Source: JAKPUX01 sp035353815 (lineage in GTDB: Bacteria; Zhuqueibacterota; Zhuqueibacteria; Residuimicrobiales; Residuimicrobiaceae). Taken from it: DNA of 64,000 nt. Shown one piece after another: positions 53,917-62,291 of the stretch. Position numbers and translations under genes: made by a program. Under the pieces are notes generated by a model. That model saw only the letters and a program-made list of their open reading frames with translations. It had not been told where the DNA came from and did not search any database. The DNA is taken from NCBI GenBank assembly GCA_035353815.1, contig DAOQAG010000021.1, positions 1 to 64,000 on the forward strand, given 5' to 3'. Numbering within the stretch: the first letter of the stretch is position 1; the number at the start of each line of letters is the position of its first letter.

Positions 53917-53941
53917 TCAACTAACTTAAAAAGGAGTAGTT

Positions 53942-54958
53942 ATGAAACGGCTATCAGCTCTCTTGCTCATCCTGCCGGCGTTCCTGTTTCTGATTTCCGC
54001 CTGCGAGGATGAGCCGACCAAACCGGTTACGCCGGCAGTCTCCAAAGCGATCTATGTGCTTAACTCTGCCGCCACCAGCATCTCGGTGATCGATCTGGAA
54101 GAAAACAAGGTCTATAACAATGTTCAGACGGTGGGCACCTGGCCCAATCAGCTGGTGTACCGCAATGGCTATCTCTACTGTGTCAATTCCGGCTCCAACA
54201 ACATCATGAAATTCGACGTCAGCACCTGGGAGGCTAAGACGCCCATCGACCTTGGCACCGGCAAGAACCCGATGAACATGGTTTTTTACAGCAACCAGTA
54301 TGCCTACGTCGCCTGCTCGATGTCGAACGAAGTCCTGCGCGTGGACATGACCACCAATAAGGTAGTAAAGACCATCAAGGCCGGTGTCGGCGCGACCGGC
54401 ATTGAAATCGCCAACAAGAAGGTGTATGTTGCCAATACCGGGTACGCCGGCTGGGGAAATCCCTACCTGGCCGGCACGGTGACGGTGGTCAATGCGGCGA
54501 CCGGCGATTCCCTCAGAACCATCACGGTCGGTACCAATCCGCAGTCGATCGCCGTGGCCAAGGATGGCAAGCTGCACGTCTCCTGCACGGGTGATTATGG
54601 CGCCATACCCGGAGTGGTCAGTGTGATCGATCCGGCCACCGATACGGTCGTGAAAACCGTGGAGATCGGCGGTGCGCCGGGCATGATCGCGCTGGCTCCG
54701 GATGCGAATCTCGGTTTCCTCTCGGTGTGGGGAGCGGGTGCGCTGGTCTATAATACCTCCAGCTATGCGGTGGTGAACGGGCCGGCCAGTATGTGGCTGG
54801 GCAAAGGCGGTTCCGGGATTCTGGTCGACACCGAAGATCATGTCTGGCTCAGTGTCTGGGACGACGATCAGGTTGTCAAAGCCAAAACCGACGGGACGAT
54901 TCTCGCTACCTATAATGTGGGCGACAGCCCGGCCTCATTGGCGCAAAAAATCGACTAA
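53942..54958 (+). CDS. YncE/BtuG-like beta-propeller lipoprotein
   Basis: The 338-residue lipoprotein has an LISAC lipobox (Cys21) and then about seven repeated blades: AIYVLNSAATSISVIDL, YLYCVNSGSNNIMKFDV, YAYVACSMSNEVLRVDM, VYVANTG, LHVSCTGDYG and so on. In Bacteroides, BtuG is a surface seven-bladed YncE-like propeller that captures cobalamin and sits on BtuB; the position behind two BtuB-like receptors makes the same role likely here. AGGAG lies before the ATG. A terminator follows its stop codon. Confidence 0.85.
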   Translation: MKRLSALLLILPAFLFLISACEDEPTKPVTPAVSKAIYVLNSAATSISVIDLEENKVYNNVQTVGTWPNQLVYRNGYLYCVNSGSNNIMKFDVSTWEAKTPIDLGTGKNPMNMVFYSNQYAYVACSMSNEVLRVDMTTNKVVKTIKAGVGATGIEIANKKVYVANTGYAGWGNPYLAGTVTVVNAATGDSLRTITVGTNPQSIAVAKDGKLHVSCTGDYGAIPGVVSVIDPATDTVVKTVEIGGAPGMIALAPDANLGFLSVWGAGALVYNTSSYAVVNGPASMWLGKGGSGILVDTEDHVWLSVWDDDQVVKAKTDGTILATYNVGDSPASLAQKID

Positions 54959-54967
54959 GGGACAGGC

Positions 54968-54997
54968 AAAAGGGGATAGTACTATCCCCTTTTTTTA
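54968..54997 (+). terminator. Rho-independent terminator inside the island
   Basis: A long AT/GC stem (AAAGGGGATAG with CTATCCCCTTT) runs into a T-rich stretch within 10 bases of the BtuG-like stop codon. It separates the receptor genes from the hydrolase and deaminase genes, but read-through or a second promoter could still link them. Confidence 0.85.
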
Positions 54998-55022
54998 TTT
55001 ATTTGGCATAGGAGTTCGCACG

Positions 55023-56228
55023 ATGGAGTATCAGGTTCAGGATATCGCCCTGGCTCCCCTGGGACAGATCAAAATTGACTGGGTGGCCAAATGGATGAAG
55101 GTGGTCAACCAGATGGCGGGGAGGTTCGCACCCGAGGGCATATTCAAGGGCAAAACGGTTGCGATCTGCATTCATCTGGAAGCGAAAACCGCCTATCTGG
55201 CCCAGACGCTCCACCGCCTTGGGGCCGAGGTATGGATTACCAGTAGCAACCCGCTCTCGACCAAGGATGATGTCTGCGCCGCCCTGGCTCAGAGCGGCGT
55301 CCATGTCTTTGCCCGGCACGGCGCCGCGAAAGCGGAATATCACTCCTTTATCAAAGCGATCACGGCGGCAAAACCGCATGTCATCGTGGATGATGGCGGG
55401 GATATCTGCGAGTATCTGCACGAAAATCCGCAATACGCCATCAACCTGAAGGGCATCTGCGAAGAAACGACCACCGGTGTGAACCGGGCCAAAAAGCTCG
55501 ACCAGGCGGGTACCCTGCGCTACCCGGTCCTCGGCATCAATGACGCCCTCTCCAAGTATTTGTTCGATAACCGCTACGGCACCGGGCAATCCACATGGAC
55601 AGCGATCACCCACCTGACGAATCTCAGCGTTACCGGCAAAGTCGTGGTCATTATCGGCTACGGTTGGGTCGGCAGAGGACTGGCCATCCGCGCCAACGGA
55701 CTCGGCGCGGAGGTGATCGTGACCGAAATCAATCCATGGAAAGCTATGGAAGCGCGCATGGATGGATTCCGGGTGATGCCGATCGCCGATGCCGCCGGAC
55801 TGGGGGATTATTTCATCACCGCCACCGGCGAGCGCTCTGTCTTGCGCTACGAACACATGGTCAAGATGAAGGATGGCGCGATGCTGGCCAATGCCGGCCA
55901 TTTTGATTTCGAGATCGATGTGCCGGAGCTGGAACAGCATATTCCCGCCAAAAAACTGGTGCGCGAGGAAATCGAGGAATATGAACTGCCCAATCATCAC
56001 CATATTTATCTGCTGGCCCAGGGCGGAATCATCAATATAGCCGGCGGCCTGGGCCATCCGGTGGAAATTCTCGACCTCAGTTTCGGGCTGCAGCTGGCAT
56101 CGGTGCATTACGTGCTCTCCACGGCCGGGTTGGAAGCGAAATTCTATCCTGTGCCGCAAAGCATCGATGAAACCGTCATCCGCGCCAGAATGCAGGCGGA
56201 CGGCATTGCCATCGACACGCCGCGGTAA
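55023..56228 (+). CDS. Divergent S-adenosylhomocysteine-hydrolase homologue
   Basis: The 401-residue protein aligns with adenosylhomocysteinase over its whole length. It has His51 (HLEAKTA), the DDGGD motif (123-127), EETTTG (147-152), Lys178 and Asp182-Asn183 (FDNRYG), the NAD-binding GYGWVGRG (212-219), ANAGHFDFEID and the AGGLGHP segment. Catalytic residues are kept, but the adenine-contacting HMTVETA of human AHCY reads HLEAKTA, so Thr57 becomes Glu53 and Glu59 becomes Lys55, and the Cys after YG is Thr. A different nucleoside thioether, or another nucleoside, is a likely substrate. It is followed by an adenosine deaminase-family gene. AGGAG precedes the ATG. Confidence 0.9.
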   Translation: MEYQVQDIALAPLGQIKIDWVAKWMKVVNQMAGRFAPEGIFKGKTVAICIHLEAKTAYLAQTLHRLGAEVWITSSNPLSTKDDVCAALAQSGVHVFARHGAAKAEYHSFIKAITAAKPHVIVDDGGDICEYLHENPQYAINLKGICEETTTGVNRAKKLDQAGTLRYPVLGINDALSKYLFDNRYGTGQSTWTAITHLTNLSVTGKVVVIIGYGWVGRGLAIRANGLGAEVIVTEINPWKAMEARMDGFRVMPIADAAGLGDYFITATGERSVLRYEHMVKMKDGAMLANAGHFDFEIDVPELEQHIPAKKLVREEIEEYELPNHHHIYLLAQGGIINIAGGLGHPVEILDLSFGLQLASVHYVLSTAGLEAKFYPVPQSIDETVIRARMQADGIAIDTPR

Positions 56229-56303
56229 GAGCAAAGGGCCGGTGGCTTCGGGCCGGTTTGATAACCGGATGGTGTATACTCGTCAACTATTCTGACTCTG
56301 CCC

Positions 56304-57338
56304 ATGGCTATGAACAACACTGATCTCATTGCGCGCATGCCCAAGGTGGAACTGCACCTCCACCTCGAGGGCGCCTTTACCCTGGAATTCTTGCTGGCGC
56401 AGATCCAGCATTACGATCCCGGGCAAGCGCCCGTCTCGCTTGAGGACCTGCGGCAGCGCTTCATTCTGCGCGACTTTGACCACTTTATTGAAACCTGGTT
56501 CTGGAAAAACCGCTATTTCCGCTCGGCCCGGGATTTCGAACAATCAACCTACCAGACCCTGGCCAGCCTCTCGCAGCAAAACGTGGTTCATGTGGAAGCC
56601 TTTTTCTCACCCTGGGATTTTGCCGAGAGTGGCCTTGCGGCACCGGAAATCATCGAGGCCACCATTGCCGGCAAGTTGGCCGCCGAATGGGATTTCGGCA
56701 TCAGCTGTGACCTGATCGCCGATCTGGTTCGGGATCACGGCCATCAAAGCGCCGGCAGCCGGCTGAAGGATGTCAAAAAGTACCGCGATCATATCGTCGC
56801 CATCGGCCTGGGGGGAAACGAGGCCCGCTACCCGGCGCATCTCTATGCCGATGTTTTTACGGAAGCCGGGCAGAGCGGCTTTCACCGTGTGGCCCATGCC
56901 GGGGAAGCGGCCGGGGCCGGCTCCATCCGCGAGGCCCTGCATCTGCTGCATGCCGAACGGATCGGCCATGGCATCGCCGCTGTTCAGGATCCGGAGCTGA
57001 TGGCCGAACTTCGCGATCGCCAGATTCCTCTGGAAATTTGCCCCACCAGCAATCTCATGACCCGAGTGGTAGGCGACCTCGCCCACCATCCGGTCAGGGA
57101 ACTGTATCAGGAGGGGCTGCTGGTGACCATCAATTCCGATGATCCGACGATGTTCAACAGCACCCTCACCAATGAGTACCAGCTCCTGCACGACCAGCTT
57201 GGATTCAGCCTGAGCGATATGCGGCAGCTGGCCCTCAATGCGACCCATGCTTCATTCTTGTCCCCAGAAGAAACGCACCGAATTACACAATCAATCGATC
57301 GTTTCTGGCAGCCGGTGAATCTTAACCAGGAAGCATAA
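56304..57338 (+). CDS. Adenosine deaminase-family amidohydrolase
   Basis: The 344-residue protein has the metal-dependent adenosine/AMP deaminase pattern: KVELHLHLEGA (His18, His20), HAGEAAGAG, ERIGHGIAA, ICPTSNLMTRV and the NSDDPTMFN Asp pair. It converts adenosine, or a 5-prime-modified adenosine such as 5-prime-deoxyadenosine or S-adenosylhomocysteine, to the inosine form. Beside the hydrolase homologue it could process an adenosyl group from an imported or used cofactor. Its stop lies one base before the next gene start. The ribosome binding site is weak. Confidence 0.92.
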   Translation: MAMNNTDLIARMPKVELHLHLEGAFTLEFLLAQIQHYDPGQAPVSLEDLRQRFILRDFDHFIETWFWKNRYFRSARDFEQSTYQTLASLSQQNVVHVEAFFSPWDFAESGLAAPEIIEATIAGKLAAEWDFGISCDLIADLVRDHGHQSAGSRLKDVKKYRDHIVAIGLGGNEARYPAHLYADVFTEAGQSGFHRVAHAGEAAGAGSIREALHLLHAERIGHGIAAVQDPELMAELRDRQIPLEICPTSNLMTRVVGDLAHHPVRELYQEGLLVTINSDDPTMFNSTLTNEYQLLHDQLGFSLSDMRQLALNATHASFLSPEETHRITQSIDRFWQPVNLNQEA

Positions 57339-57339
57339 G

Positions 57340-58254
57340 ATGGAAAATCCAGTTGCAGCTATTCTTTTAGCCGCCGTGTCGGGATTGAGCCTGGCCCTGA
57401 TCGGTGTCGCCTTTCGCATCGGTCAGTCCAGGAATGTTTTTCCCCTGCATATCGCGACCGCCATCGGCATCTGCGGGGCGCTCTTTTTCGGAATCCAGAT
57501 GGATTGGGGATTGCTCCGGGAAATCCCTCTCTTCATTTTTATCCTGGCCCTGCTCAATGCCGGCGGACAAATCCTGGCCATGGAATTGACCAAGGTCAGC
57601 CTGAAAAAAGGCCCGCTCTCCCCGGTATGGTGCGCGCTCAACCTTAATTTTCTGGTGGTGATCATTTATTCCGGCATCGCCTTCCACGAGAATATCTCAC
57701 TGTACCAGGGGCTGGCCTTGCTGTTCGGCATCTTGAGCGTGATCGCCGCCGCCAATATCGGCAGCACCGGCAGCGGCGAGAATCGCAAAATGACCCTGCG
57801 GGATAAGGTGATCTATGGTTCAATTTTGTTCGTGATCCTGATCGCCAACAGTGTCGTCTTTTTGACGATCAAGGATCTCAGCACCCGGCTGGTGCCCGGC
57901 AAGGAGATGACCTATCTGGCGACCTACCTGCCGAATATCTATTTTATCCTCTACGCGATCATGGCAGTGCTTTGCGGCGCTGTGGTCGCCTTCCAGAAAA
58001 CCCGGCCGCGCAGTGGTCTGGATCTGGTCAAGGTGGGATTGATGGCCGGCTGCGGCTCGATTGCGGGATTGTTCCTTCTCAGCCTCTGCGCCCGTTACCC
58101 GGCGGCCCTGGTGTTCACCGTGAACGGGGCGGTCACCATTCTCGGCGGCAGCCTGGCCTCGGTCTTCTTCTTCGGCGAGGCGCGCAGCCGGGCCTGGTAC
58201 CTGACCATCGGCGCGGCCATCGTTGCCGTGGTCCTCTCCAACTTTACCCGCTAA
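57340..58254 (+). CDS. Drug/metabolite (EamA-like) inner-membrane transporter
   Basis: The 304-residue protein has about ten hydrophobic segments in two halves, as in the DMT superfamily. The first half ends near YQGLALLFGILSVIAAANI and the second near YLTIGAAIVAVVLSNFTR, both matching the EamA-type terminal segment. A short charged loop (GSGENRKMTLRDK) joins the halves. It lies one base after the deaminase stop codon, so it is surely cotranscribed, and might move the nucleoside or base product. The substrate is unknown. Confidence 0.8.
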   Translation: MENPVAAILLAAVSGLSLALIGVAFRIGQSRNVFPLHIATAIGICGALFFGIQMDWGLLREIPLFIFILALLNAGGQILAMELTKVSLKKGPLSPVWCALNLNFLVVIIYSGIAFHENISLYQGLALLFGILSVIAAANIGSTGSGENRKMTLRDKVIYGSILFVILIANSVVFLTIKDLSTRLVPGKEMTYLATYLPNIYFILYAIMAVLCGAVVAFQKTRPRSGLDLVKVGLMAGCGSIAGLFLLSLCARYPAALVFTVNGAVTILGGSLASVFFFGEARSRAWYLTIGAAIVAVVLSNFTR

Positions 58255-58282
58255 TTTTGCATTAATCTGACAGAAGGTCTCT

Positions 58283-59215
58283 ATGAAAAAACTATTCTCT
58301 CGTGGCAGCCTCCTGATGCTGACCTTGACGCTGGGGTTGTTCTCCCTCTCCTGGAAAAATCCCGAGCTGCCGAAAGTTGTGAGCTGTTCAGCTACCATGA
58401 CCGAAATCGTCTATGAGCTTGGCGGGGGAGAGCAGGTGATCGGGGCGACCAGCTTTTGCTATTTCCCGGAGCAGGTCATTGCGGATAAAAAGAGCGGCCG
58501 GGTGGCGGTGGTCGGTGATTTTATCCATATTGATTATAAACTGGTGGATGCTCTCAAGCCGGATGTCATCCTGACCGACACCAACATGCAGCGCCATCAC
58601 GCCGATACGCTGCGGACGCTCGGGTACCATGTGCTGCATTACGAGCCGAATCACCTCGAGGACGTGCTGGCCTGTATAGAGGAGATTGGCAAGGCGATCG
58701 GCCGGGAAGAGAACGCGGCCAAAATGATCCAGCACATGCGCCAGGAATTCGCGGCGATCCGCCAGGTGAGTGAAACCCTGCCCAAGGTCAATGTCTACAT
58801 GGAGATCAACCACATGGGTCCGTGGACCTTCGGCAGCGAATCTCCGCTGCAGGACCTGATCGAGATCGCCGGTGGCAAGAACGTCTTTGCCGATACCACC
58901 ACCGGTGTATTTTTGACCAACAACGCCGCTGTCGTCAAACGCAATCCCGACATTATTCTCTCTCCGATCTGGCTGGAGGCGGAATCGGGCGGCTGGAAAG
59001 GCATAACTCCGCTCGTTGAGATTTATACGCGGCCCGGCTATGGCGAGACCAATGCGGTCAAGCGCAGCCGCATTTCATACTATGATTCCGCCTTGATGAA
59101 GCATTTTGGCCCGCGCCAGGTCCTGGCGACAAAAAAGCTCGCCTATCTGCTGCATCCGGAGAATTTCAGCAATCCCCCGGATACGATCCCCTGGGAGCTG
59201 GGCTGGATCAAATAG
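58283..59215 (+). CDS. BtuF-like periplasmic substrate-binding protein
   Basis: The 310-residue protein has an N-terminal export signal (MKKLFSRGSLLMLTLTLGLFSLS) and the class III binding-protein layout: VVSCSATMTEIVYELGGGEQVIGAT at the first lobe, ALKPDVILTD, a long connecting helix (LEDVLACIEEIGKAIG) and a second lobe with ESPLQDLIEIAGGKNVFAD. This is the BtuF group for corrinoids and siderophores. There is no BtuC/BtuD gene nearby, so the partner permease must be elsewhere or the protein acts alone. AGAAGG precedes the ATG. It is the last gene of the island. Confidence 0.88.
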   Translation: MKKLFSRGSLLMLTLTLGLFSLSWKNPELPKVVSCSATMTEIVYELGGGEQVIGATSFCYFPEQVIADKKSGRVAVVGDFIHIDYKLVDALKPDVILTDTNMQRHHADTLRTLGYHVLHYEPNHLEDVLACIEEIGKAIGREENAAKMIQHMRQEFAAIRQVSETLPKVNVYMEINHMGPWTFGSESPLQDLIEIAGGKNVFADTTTGVFLTNNAAVVKRNPDIILSPIWLEAESGGWKGITPLVEIYTRPGYGETNAVKRSRISYYDSALMKHFGPRQVLATKKLAYLLHPENFSNPPDTIPWELGWIK

Positions 59216-59230
59216 GCGGGTCAAAGAGCA

Positions 59231-59259
59231 GGCCCATCCCCAGGCCACCGGGATGGGCC
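59231..59259 (+). terminator. Hairpin between the convergent BtuF-like and AAA_14 genes
   Basis: A perfect 10-bp stem (GGCCCATCCC with GGGATGGGCC) and 9-base loop lies 15 bases past the BtuF-like stop. There is no T run, so it is a weak terminator or an mRNA-stabilising hairpin. Confidence 0.55.
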
Positions 59260-59297
59260 GGTTCATGACCAGGTTTTTTCTTCCGTACTTTCCAGCA

Positions 59298-60479
59298 CTA
59301 CCGCAAGAATTCCTCCGGCTCCATGCGCAGGCATTCTTCGATAGCAAGACCGTCTGATCCTACCAGCCACTTTTTCACCGGCTTGAACTGTCTGGCGAAC
59401 AAGCTCAGACCAGGCAGGCTCTCCTTGCGCCGGCCGCTCTTCACTTCGATGGCTGCGAGTTGGGCACCCTTGGCCAGCACAAAATCGACCTCATGATTAC
59501 GCTCGTTCCAATAGTACAGCCGGATGGACGTGCCGCGAATGCGGTTTGCCAGATGTGCACCTATCGCGGATTCCGTGAGACGTCCCCAACCGGCGCTGTC
59601 CTGGCGAGCCTCCAGAAAGTTGAGACGCGAGTGCACACTCGCCAGTGCAGTGTTGAATACCTGCAATTTTGGACTTGACGCCCGCTGTCTGACCAGCTGA
59701 CCGCTGTATTTGCTCAATCCGCAAATTAATCCCGCATTTTCCAGCAGATCCAGGTAATGGGCAAGTGTCGTCGTATTGCCCGCATCCTGGAGCTGCCCGG
59801 TCATTTTTTGATAGGACAGGATCTGACCGGAATAGCCGCATCCCAGTTCAAATACTCTCTTGAGCAAGGCGGGTTTATCAACGCGCGTCATGAGCAAGAT
59901 ATCCCGTGCGATGCTGGTCTCTACCAGTGAATTCAGTATATAGTTTGCCCATCGATCATGGTCCGTTATCAAAGCAGCAGCGCCTGGATAGCCGCCGTAA
60001 AAAATGAACTGGTCCAGGCTCCATGAAAATGCAGCCTGCATTTCGGCCAGAGACCAGTGCGTCACGGGCAGGATCTCGAAACGTCCTGCCAGACTCTCGG
60101 ATAATCCTTTTTGCATAAGTAGGGGAGAGGAGCCAAGCAGCATCACCTGCAAGCGGCTTTTTTGCTGTGTATCTTCGTCCCACAGCAGTTTGACCGTTTC
60201 TGACCAGTCGGGGATTTTTTGAATTTCATCGAGGATGAGAAGAGCTTGGCTCGATCGTGACAGCCGGCGACCGATTTCCCATTGCTGTTCAAGCCAGACC
60301 GTTCCCTTGAGACCCGGATCATCCGCGGAACTGTAATGTGTCGATTTCAGGCGCGATTCGAGAATTTGTTGTGCGAGTGTAGTCTTTCCGGTTTGCCTGG
60401 GGCCCGCGAGGATTTGAAGAAAACACCGCGGCTCTTGCAGCCTCTTCTGAATTTGATCAAATACAGGCCGGTGATACAT
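59298..60479 (-). CDS. AAA_14/DUF4143 ATPase
   Basis: The 393-residue protein starts with an AAA+ P-loop (AGPRQTGKTTL, about 25-35) and Walker B LLILDEIQK. The GSSPLLMQKG and SLAGRFEILPV segments follow, then a winged helix around 220-260 (GQILSYQKMTGQLQ) and the DUF4143 nuclease-like end with NERNHEVDFVLAKG and AIEVKSGR. Such proteins are abundant accessory genes of unknown function. GAGGAG lies seven bases before the ATG. Two palindromes upstream (60494-60537) may be its own operator, since the winged helix could bind them. Confidence 0.9.
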   Translation of the reverse strand: MYHRPVFDQIQKRLQEPRCFLQILAGPRQTGKTTLAQQILESRLKSTHYSSADDPGLKGTVWLEQQWEIGRRLSRSSQALLILDEIQKIPDWSETVKLLWDEDTQQKSRLQVMLLGSSPLLMQKGLSESLAGRFEILPVTHWSLAEMQAAFSWSLDQFIFYGGYPGAAALITDHDRWANYILNSLVETSIARDILLMTRVDKPALLKRVFELGCGYSGQILSYQKMTGQLQDAGNTTTLAHYLDLLENAGLICGLSKYSGQLVRQRASSPKLQVFNTALASVHSRLNFLEARQDSAGWGRLTESAIGAHLANRIRGTSIRLYYWNERNHEVDFVLAKGAQLAAIEVKSGRRKESLPGLSLFARQFKPVKKWLVGSDGLAIEECLRMEPEEFLR

Positions 60480-60791
60480 GGCATGCTCCTCAATTTACTC
60501 AATAGTCTGAGTAAATTTACTCAATAGATTGAGTAAAAGCAAGATGTTTTCATTCGAATCCAAATGGCCAGACAAATGTAAGGACTCAACGCTCACTCGT
60601 CAACAGATACTCATAAAGTCTAGGAAGAAAAGGACTTGAGCAAAATGCAGTATTTACTTGCTTTTTGCAGCGCATTCCTTAAATTAAAGATGCAAGGCAG
60701 GCACTTATGGGATTGAAGAAACTTTGAAGACTAAAACTGCTGCTTATTTAGTTGAGATAAGTTTTAAAAAAATCGTGGAGAGGGCAACGCC
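60480..60791. other. Divergent intergenic region with operator-like palindromes
   Basis: Besides the palindromes at 60494-60537, this AT-rich stretch shows no gene. It separates the DUF4143 ATPase (minus) from the defence-like ATPase (plus), and promoters for both must lie here, but I cannot place them with confidence. Confidence 0.5.
60494..60537. promoter_or_regulatory. Two abutting 22-bp palindromic operator-like sites
   Basis: The site at 60494-60515 has 8-base arms TTTACTCA and TGAGTAAA around 6 bases. The site at 60516-60537 has 10-base arms TTTACTCAAT and ATTGAGTAAA around 2 bases. They are direct tandem copies 15-58 bases before the DUF4143 start codon, and overlap where its promoter or leader must lie. 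This fits binding by a dimeric winged-helix protein, possibly the ATPase itself. Confidence 0.75.
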
Positions 60792-62291
60792 GTGCTCACT
60801 CGTTTAAAAGTCTGCGGATTTAAAAATCTGGTTGAGTGCGAGATTTTTTTTGGGCCGTTCACCTGCATTGCGGGGCCAAATGCAGTTGGGAAATCCAATT
60901 TATTTGACGCGATTAGATTTCTTAGCGCTTTAGCCAACAACACGCTCATGGATGCTGCACTATCTGTACGATCTGAAAGTAGAAAGACTTCTGATATTCG
61001 GAATCTTTTTCACAGGGTTGGGGATAAGTATGATACAAGCTTGAAGTTAGAAGCAGATATGATTCTGCCAAAAATAGGAACAGACGATTTAGGGCAGAAA
61101 GCAGAGGCGACAATAACTTTTGTGAAATATCGAATCGAAATTGGCTATCGTATCGATGAAACACTGCCAACCCTTGGCTCACTGGAATTGTTGCAAGAGG
61201 AGCTGGAGCATATTAAAATTGGAGATGCTCCTAAATTGTTAAAATTTCCTCACAAACCAAGAGATTGGCGAAATTCAGTTCTGACCGGACGAAGGACAGC
61301 ACCGTTTATTTCCACGAGCATCGATAATGGCAACCGAATAATAAAATTGAGCCAGGATAAGACAGGGGGAAGACCTAAATCATTTTTGGCTAAAGACATG
61401 CCAAGGACTGTATTGTCCACTGCCAACGCTGCAGAAAGTCCCACGGCATTGTTGGCTCGCCGAGAGATGCAATCGTGGAAGCAATTGCAGCTCGAACCTT
61501 CAGCAATGCGGGAACCCGATTCTTTTAGCACTCCCTCTGGCCTTGGCGTTGATGGATCTCATCTTGCTGCAACGCTATATTATTTATCCAGGAAACAAAT
61601 CTTCGATAGTTCCCAGGCAGATCTGAACAACTCCTTCATTTTTGATAGGATAGCTGCCAGGCTTTCAGAATTAATTGATGATGTACGTGAGGTATCTGTT
61701 GATAGAGATCAAAAAAGAGAGCTGTTAACTCTTAGAATTCGAGAAAAAGATGGTACTTTTCATCCTGCTCGATCGCTTTCAGATGGGACACTTCGATTTC
61801 TAGCTTTAACAGTGCTCGATATGGATCCGAATTCGAATGGGCTGATTTGTCTGGAAGAACCGGAAAATGGCATTAATCCTCAAAGAATACCTGCTATGAT
61901 TCGTCTGTTGCAGGACATAGCTTGTGATGCCGAAAGCCCTGTCGGGCCTGACAATCCCCTGAGACAAGTTATAGTGAATACTCACTCCCCGGTGGTGGTA
62001 GGACAGGTAGCTGACGAAAGCTTGCTCATTGCCGAGTCGAAACAGATGCTGCGAGAGGGGACAAGATTCAAGGCCGCTGAATTTAGTTGGTTACCTGAAA
62101 CATGGCGTTGTTCGGTTAAACCCTCTGCTAAACCAGTAGCCCGAGGAAAGGTGATGACCTATTTAAATCCAATAAAAACAGATTACTATGGAATTGACAG
62201 TAATCAGCCTAGTTCACATCGTGCAGTTCGACGAGTGATGGATCGTGAAGATTTGCAGTTCAATCTTCCACTGTTTGAGTCAGATGAATAG
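60792..62291 (+). CDS. AAA-family (RecF/OLD-like) ATPase, likely defence-system component
   Basis: The 499-residue protein has an SMC/RecF-type ATPase core. Walker A is GPNAVGKS (28-35), the signature-like SLSDGT lies near residue 330, Walker B with the catalytic Glu is LICLEEPENGINP near 350-360, and the switch His is in VNTHSPVV. It has no TOPRIM domain of its own. The start is a GTG at 60792. The next gene overlaps its last 8 bases, so the two form a unit, like ATPase plus small-effector pairs known from abortive infection (for example PARIS- or AbiL-like). The gene is visibly more AT-rich than the rest of the window, which suggests transfer. Confidence 0.82.
   Translation: MLTRLKVCGFKNLVECEIFFGPFTCIAGPNAVGKSNLFDAIRFLSALANNTLMDAALSVRSESRKTSDIRNLFHRVGDKYDTSLKLEADMILPKIGTDDLGQKAEATITFVKYRIEIGYRIDETLPTLGSLELLQEELEHIKIGDAPKLLKFPHKPRDWRNSVLTGRRTAPFISTSIDNGNRIIKLSQDKTGGRPKSFLAKDMPRTVLSTANAAESPTALLARREMQSWKQLQLEPSAMREPDSFSTPSGLGVDGSHLAATLYYLSRKQIFDSSQADLNNSFIFDRIAARLSELIDDVREVSVDRDQKRELLTLRIREKDGTFHPARSLSDGTLRFLALTVLDMDPNSNGLICLEEPENGINPQRIPAMIRLLQDIACDAESPVGPDNPLRQVIVNTHSPVVVGQVADESLLIAESKQMLREGTRFKAAEFSWLPETWRCSVKPSAKPVARGKVMTYLNPIKTDYYGIDSNQPSSHRAVRRVMDREDLQFNLPLFESDE

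Noticed and set aside
60545..60575. tRNA-like T-arm (TTCGAATCC)
   Set aside because: The flanking bases do not form the T-stem, and there is no anticodon or acceptor arm.
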